A stretch of DNA of 64,000 nucleotides, taken from the NCBI RefSeq assembly GCF_003732265.1, contig NZ_MOBK01000008.1, positions 248,001 through 312,000 of the forward strand, read 5' to 3'. Position 1 is the first letter of the stretch, and each line of letters starts with the position of its first letter. A model generated the notes under the pieces. It was not told the DNA's origin, ran no database searches, and saw nothing but the letters and a program-made list of their open reading frames with translations. Origin of the DNA: Pseudomonas brassicacearum. Lineage in GTDB: Bacteria > Pseudomonadota > Gammaproteobacteria > Pseudomonadales > Pseudomonadaceae. The position numbers and the translations under genes were made by a program. Positions 60,339 to 64,000 of this stretch are shown here, in pieces.

Positions 60339-61556
60339 TCAGGCCTTTTTGGTTCTTGGCAGGAAGATCGCCAGCACACCCAACAACGGCAGGAACGAGC
60401 ACAGGAAGTACACGTATTCAATGCCGTGTACATCCGCCAGATGCCCCAGCAACGCCGCACCAATCCCGCCAAAACCAAACATCAAGCCGAAGAACACCCC
60501 GGCAATCATCCCGACATTACCCGGCACCAATTCCTGCGCGTACACCACAATCGCAGAAAACGCCGAAGCGAGGATGAAGCCGATGATCACACTCAGGACG
60601 CTGGTCCAGAACAGGTCGACATGCGGCAGCAGCAACGTGAACGGCGCGACACCGAGGATCGAGAACCAGATCACCGCCTTACGCCCGATCTTGTCGCCGA
60701 TCGGCCCACCGAAGAACGTCCCCGCCGCGACCGCGCCCAGAAACAGGAACAGGTGCAGCTGCGAACTGGCCACCGACAGGTCGAACTTTTCGATCAGGTA
60801 GAACGTGAAGTAGCTGGTGAGGCTGGACATGTAGAAGTACTTGGAGAACACCAGCAAGCCAAGTACCACCAGCGCACTGATCACCCTGCCCTTCGACAAA
60901 CCGTGAGTCGCCGCCTGGCCTTGCTTGAGCTTGAACAGGTTCAAGTGATTGGCGTACCAGCGGCTGATCCGGTAGAGCACGAACAGCGCGAACACAGCGA
61001 ATAGCCCGAACCAGGCCACATTGCCCTGACCATACGGGATGATGATCGCTGCGGCCAGCAACGGACCGAACGCCGACCCGGCATTACCGCCGACCTGAAA
61101 GGTCGATTGCGCCAGGCCAAATCGTCCGCCCGAGGCCAGTCGCGCCACGCGAGAGGCTTCCGGGTGAAAGGTCGACGAACCGATACCGATCAGCCCCGCC
61201 GCCAGCAGAATCAACGGAAAAGTGCCGACCATCGACATCATCACAATGCCAATCAGCGTGCACACCGTCCCGGCGGGAAGCAGCCAGGGTTTTGGATGTC
61301 TGTCGGTGTAGTAACCGACCCACGGCTGCAACAGCGAAGCGGTCAGTTGAAAGGTCAGCGTGATCAACCCGACCTGGGTAAAGGTCAGGCCATAGTTGGC
61401 CTTGAGCATCGGATAAATCGACGGCAGCACCGACTGGATCAAGTCGTTGATAAGGTGCGCCAGCGCCACTGCGCCGATGATGCGCATGACCAAAGGGCTG
61501 CTTTGTGAAGTCGCGGGTGCCGACGTCGCGCCGGTCTGAGCGTTGCTGATAGCCAT
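60339..61556 (-). CDS. MFS exporter, fosmidomycin-resistance (Fsr) type
   Basis: This 405-residue inner-membrane protein has about 12 hydrophobic segments and the MFS loop motif YTDRHPKPW between segments 2 and 3. The sequence around HLINDLIQSVLPSIYPMLK matches the Fsr subfamily. A drug or metabolite export role is likely, with the substrate unknown. It stands alone and is divergent from the second chemoreceptor. Confidence 0.9.
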   Translation of the reverse strand: MAISNAQTGATSAPATSQSSPLVMRIIGAVALAHLINDLIQSVLPSIYPMLKANYGLTFTQVGLITLTFQLTASLLQPWVGYYTDRHPKPWLLPAGTVCTLIGIVMMSMVGTFPLILLAAGLIGIGSSTFHPEASRVARLASGGRFGLAQSTFQVGGNAGSAFGPLLAAAIIIPYGQGNVAWFGLFAVFALFVLYRISRWYANHLNLFKLKQGQAATHGLSKGRVISALVVLGLLVFSKYFYMSSLTSYFTFYLIEKFDLSVASSQLHLFLFLGAVAAGTFFGGPIGDKIGRKAVIWFSILGVAPFTLLLPHVDLFWTSVLSVIIGFILASAFSAIVVYAQELVPGNVGMIAGVFFGLMFGFGGIGAALLGHLADVHGIEYVYFLCSFLPLLGVLAIFLPRTKKA

Positions 61557-61889
61557 GAGTATTTCCGTACAGCAGATGGGTGCACGCGGGCAGGTGCGTC
61601 AATGTGCCATTTTTCGGTGCGAGAGCGCCATCCCCTTAGCCAGCTAACGAACTAATCTTTCATCGCCCGACAGGTGATAGCGCAACGCCATGGTCTGAAT
61701 CTTGCCTTGTTTAACTCTTTCAACGCGGGCCTCTTACAAAGGGGACCGAGAATGGGAAGTTTCGCTACAGAGTCGGCCTACAGAGCTGGCGAGGGTGAAC
61801 TTTCGAGGCCTTTTAAAAGGGCACGAGTCGCGGTCGCAACGGCCTCGACGCACGCCGATGGTGCGTGGTGTCCAGAGGAGTCATGGGGC
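61557..61889. other. Intergenic region between the MFS and chemoreceptor genes
   Basis: This 333-base divergent space has no gene that I would support. It should hold both promoters. I looked for a FliA-type pair (TAAA and GCCGATAA) before the chemoreceptor and found none that is convincing. Confidence 0.5.
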
Positions 61890-63944
61890 ATGTCGTTTTT
61901 ATCACCGGGGATCGGGTTGCTGGGGCGTTTTGGCTTCGCACGCAAATTTCAGCTGTTGTTCCTGCTGTTTATCCTGCCGCTCGCCGGCAGCCTGTTGATG
62001 ATTGGTCAGGATTATCGCGCCAAACTCAGCCTCATCTCCGGCGAACGTGCCGGGGTCAGGCAGCTGCTTGCCCTGGATGCTCTGGATAACCTGCTCGCCG
62101 CCCAGCGTGATCGCGCTGCTCGCTGGCGCGCCACGGAAACCAATCGCCAACCGACGCCTGCGACCCTCGCCGCGATGGGCGCGTTTGATGCGGTGCAGCC
62201 GGCCGTCGCTCAAGCCACTTCAGACCTCGGCAACGCGCTGAAAGTCGAAGGCGCCGAGGGCGAAACGCTGACCCGCTATCAAGCCCTGCAAACCGCCCTC
62301 AATGGCCTGGATTCGAAAAGCCTGAGCGGCGTCGGCTGGTGGCCGGACGGTTACGACCGTTTCACCAATGCCTTGAGCGCCCTGCAAGCCCTGCGCGAAC
62401 AGATCGCCATGGACAACCGCCTGACGCTCGCACCGTGGCTGGAAACTTACTTGCTGACGCAGATTTCCACCCAGCACGCGCCAGACCTGATTGAACGCGT
62501 CGGTCGCCTCGCCGCCGTCGGCCAAGCGTCCGTGGTGTCGGGCCAGTTCACCCTGCAAAGCCGCCTGCAACTGCGCGACCTGCGCAGCCGTATCGGCGAT
62601 GCCCGGGAGCAACTGGTGAAAACCGCCACACTCCTGGAAGCGCGCCTACCCAGTGCATTGCAAAGCTGGGCCGGGCAATACCATGACAACCTGAAACACC
62701 TCGACGCGAGCCTGAAGGTGCTGGATGACGGCGTGTTCGGCGGCAGCATCAGCCTCAAGCCGGAAGAATTCGAACGCAACCTCGACGCCCTGCTCACGGA
62801 CCTTGCGGCCCTGCGCCAGCAATCGTTGACGTCGCTGGATCAGCGTCTGGATTACTACCACGACTCGGCGATTCGCCAATTCATGCTGGTGGCGACAATC
62901 TTTGGTTGCCTCCTGCTGGCCGCGCTGTACCTGTTCATCTGCCTGCAAGCCTCGATCCGCCGCAGCGCCAGCGGCATTACGCTGCTGGCCGAAGCCCTGC
63001 GTGACGGCAATCTGAGCCTGCAAGCCCCCGTGCAGGGCCGTGACGAACTGGCGGCCATCAGCACCGCCCTGAACGTCGCCGTGGTGCAGTTGCGCAACAG
63101 CTTGCAGGGGGTCGATCACGAAACCTTGCAGGTGAGCAACGCGGTGCGCACGCTCAACCATCACTCCAGCGGCGCCCTCGGCGAAGTCGAAGCGCAACAG
63201 TTGCAAATCAGCCAGATCGCCGCGGCGGCCACGCAACTGGCGGCGACCTCTCAAGGGGTCGCCCAGAGTTGCGAGCAGGCCTCAGGCAGCGCTCAGCACA
63301 CCCAACGCATTGCCGCCGACAGCAGCCGAGACAGTCAGCGCACCACGGCGAGCATTCAGCAACTGAATCAGCGCTTGAACGACACGGCTGCGGCGCTGGG
63401 CCGGGTCAGTGAGCAAGGGCAACAGATTCAGTTGGTGGTCGACACCATTCGCGGAGTCGCCGAGCAAACCAACCTGTTGGCGCTCAACGCGGCTATCGAG
63501 GCCGCTCGTGCCGGTGAACAAGGTCGCGGGTTTGCCGTGGTGGCTGACGAGGTGCGCAGTCTGTCGCAACGCACCCAGTCGTCTACCGCGCAAATTGCCG
63601 GCACGGTCGACAGCCTGCGCAACACCGTGAACGAAGCGGTCAGCCTGATGGAAGCGGCCTGTAGCCAGGCACAAAGTGATGCCCAATCCGTCACCGGCCT
63701 GGGCGAACGCCTGGGGGAAATTGCCCTCGCGGTGCAAGGCGTGACCGACACCCTGGCGCACATCGCGACCGCCGTGGAAGAACAGGCCAGTACCGCCGAT
63801 GAAGTCAGCGGCAACATTCAGCAAGTCGATCAGGCGGCGGTCAGGTTGCTGGAAGGCGCGCGGGCAGTGAACCTGGCGGCGGACACCTTGAGCCAGGGCA
63901 GCAAGGCCCTGAGCGCGAATACCGGGAGATTTCAACTCAGTTGA
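61890..63944 (+). CDS. Methyl-accepting chemotaxis protein with helical sensor domain
   Basis: This 684-residue chemoreceptor has TM1 near 20-40 and a long, mostly helical periplasmic domain (about 41-325) that looks like a four-helix or helical-bimodular sensor rather than Cache. TM2 is near 330-350, a HAMP-like region follows, and the cytoplasmic domain carries the tip EQTNLLALNAAIEAARAGEQGRGFAVVADEV. The ATG at 61890 has GAGGAG 9 bases upstream. The ligand is unknown. Confidence 0.9.
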   Translation: MSFLSPGIGLLGRFGFARKFQLLFLLFILPLAGSLLMIGQDYRAKLSLISGERAGVRQLLALDALDNLLAAQRDRAARWRATETNRQPTPATLAAMGAFDAVQPAVAQATSDLGNALKVEGAEGETLTRYQALQTALNGLDSKSLSGVGWWPDGYDRFTNALSALQALREQIAMDNRLTLAPWLETYLLTQISTQHAPDLIERVGRLAAVGQASVVSGQFTLQSRLQLRDLRSRIGDAREQLVKTATLLEARLPSALQSWAGQYHDNLKHLDASLKVLDDGVFGGSISLKPEEFERNLDALLTDLAALRQQSLTSLDQRLDYYHDSAIRQFMLVATIFGCLLLAALYLFICLQASIRRSASGITLLAEALRDGNLSLQAPVQGRDELAAISTALNVAVVQLRNSLQGVDHETLQVSNAVRTLNHHSSGALGEVEAQQLQISQIAAAATQLAATSQGVAQSCEQASGSAQHTQRIAADSSRDSQRTTASIQQLNQRLNDTAAALGRVSEQGQQIQLVVDTIRGVAEQTNLLALNAAIEAARAGEQGRGFAVVADEVRSLSQRTQSSTAQIAGTVDSLRNTVNEAVSLMEAACSQAQSDAQSVTGLGERLGEIALAVQGVTDTLAHIATAVEEQASTADEVSGNIQQVDQAAVRLLEGARAVNLAADTLSQGSKALSANTGRFQLS

Positions 63945-64000
63945 CGCCCTCCTCCGGCCCGTTTTTTCGGGTCAGGAGGATAAGCAGTTGAAAGCGTAGA

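Noticed and set aside
60234..61004. Plus-strand frame starting in a REP element and running opposite the MFS gene
   Set aside because: It starts within a REP palindrome and its product is Gln/Arg/Glu-rich low complexity.
63945..64000. CCTCCT/AGGAGG inverted repeat after the second chemoreceptor as a terminator
   Set aside because: The stem is interrupted, the T-run lies in the loop rather than after the stem, and AGGAGG could instead be the ribosome binding site of a gene beyond the window.

Overview
The window is chromosomal DNA of a Pseudomonas, most likely of the P. fluorescens group. The right two thirds follow a gene order I know from P. aeruginosa (mqo, PA4642-like, cupin, hpt, upp, uraA, hemH, photolyase region, pagL, murI, moeB, prmC, prfA, hemA, lolB, ispE, tRNA-Gln, prs, rplY, pth, ychF). 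GC is high, and intergenic spaces carry paired REP palindromes of two families typical of fluorescent pseudomonads.

Layout. 105-8312 is a giant RTX protein with an M10 (serralysin-like) metalloprotease head. 8427-16842, all on the minus strand, holds a medium-chain acyl-CoA ligase, an outer-membrane DUF1302 protein, a periplasmic DUF1329 protein and a MalT/AlkS-type LuxR regulator, a set that looks like uptake and use of fatty acids, alcohols or esters. 16996-28620 is mixed housekeeping: a LysE exporter, a 2-hydroxyacid dehydrogenase, rsmC, a manganese-riboswitch-controlled Gdt1-family transporter, an M48 lipoprotein protease, a chemoreceptor, a divergent SRAP protein, an acyltransferase and small proteins. 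29359-37322 carries mqo, purine and pyrimidine salvage (hpt, upp, uraA), hemH and a TIGR01777 protein.

37448-47201 is the most interesting part, a probable light-response regulon. Three sites of the form T(G/A)TAC(A/C)-N12-TGTACA lie in front of two plus-strand operons. Operon 1 is a bacterial renalase plus a TIGR02450 protein. Operon 2 is nine tightly overlapping genes: a RudS-type tRNA desulfidase (DUF523-DUF1722), a LitR/CarH-like MerR regulator without visible cobalamin ligands, CPD photolyase, an NTF2-like protein, an SDR, a flavin amine oxidase-like protein, DUF1365, a cyclopropane-fatty-acid-synthase-like methyltransferase and DUF2878. Together they suggest a coordinated answer to light: DNA repair, tRNA de-thiolation, nicotinamide repair and membrane-lipid modification.

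47255-64000 returns to core genes: the YkgJ protein, pagL, the hemA-prfA-prmC-moeB-murI operon, a TPR lipoprotein-lolB-ispE operon, tRNA-Gln, prs, rplY, pth, ychF, an Fsr-like MFS exporter and a second chemoreceptor. No insertion sequence, prophage, rRNA or CRISPR array was seen.
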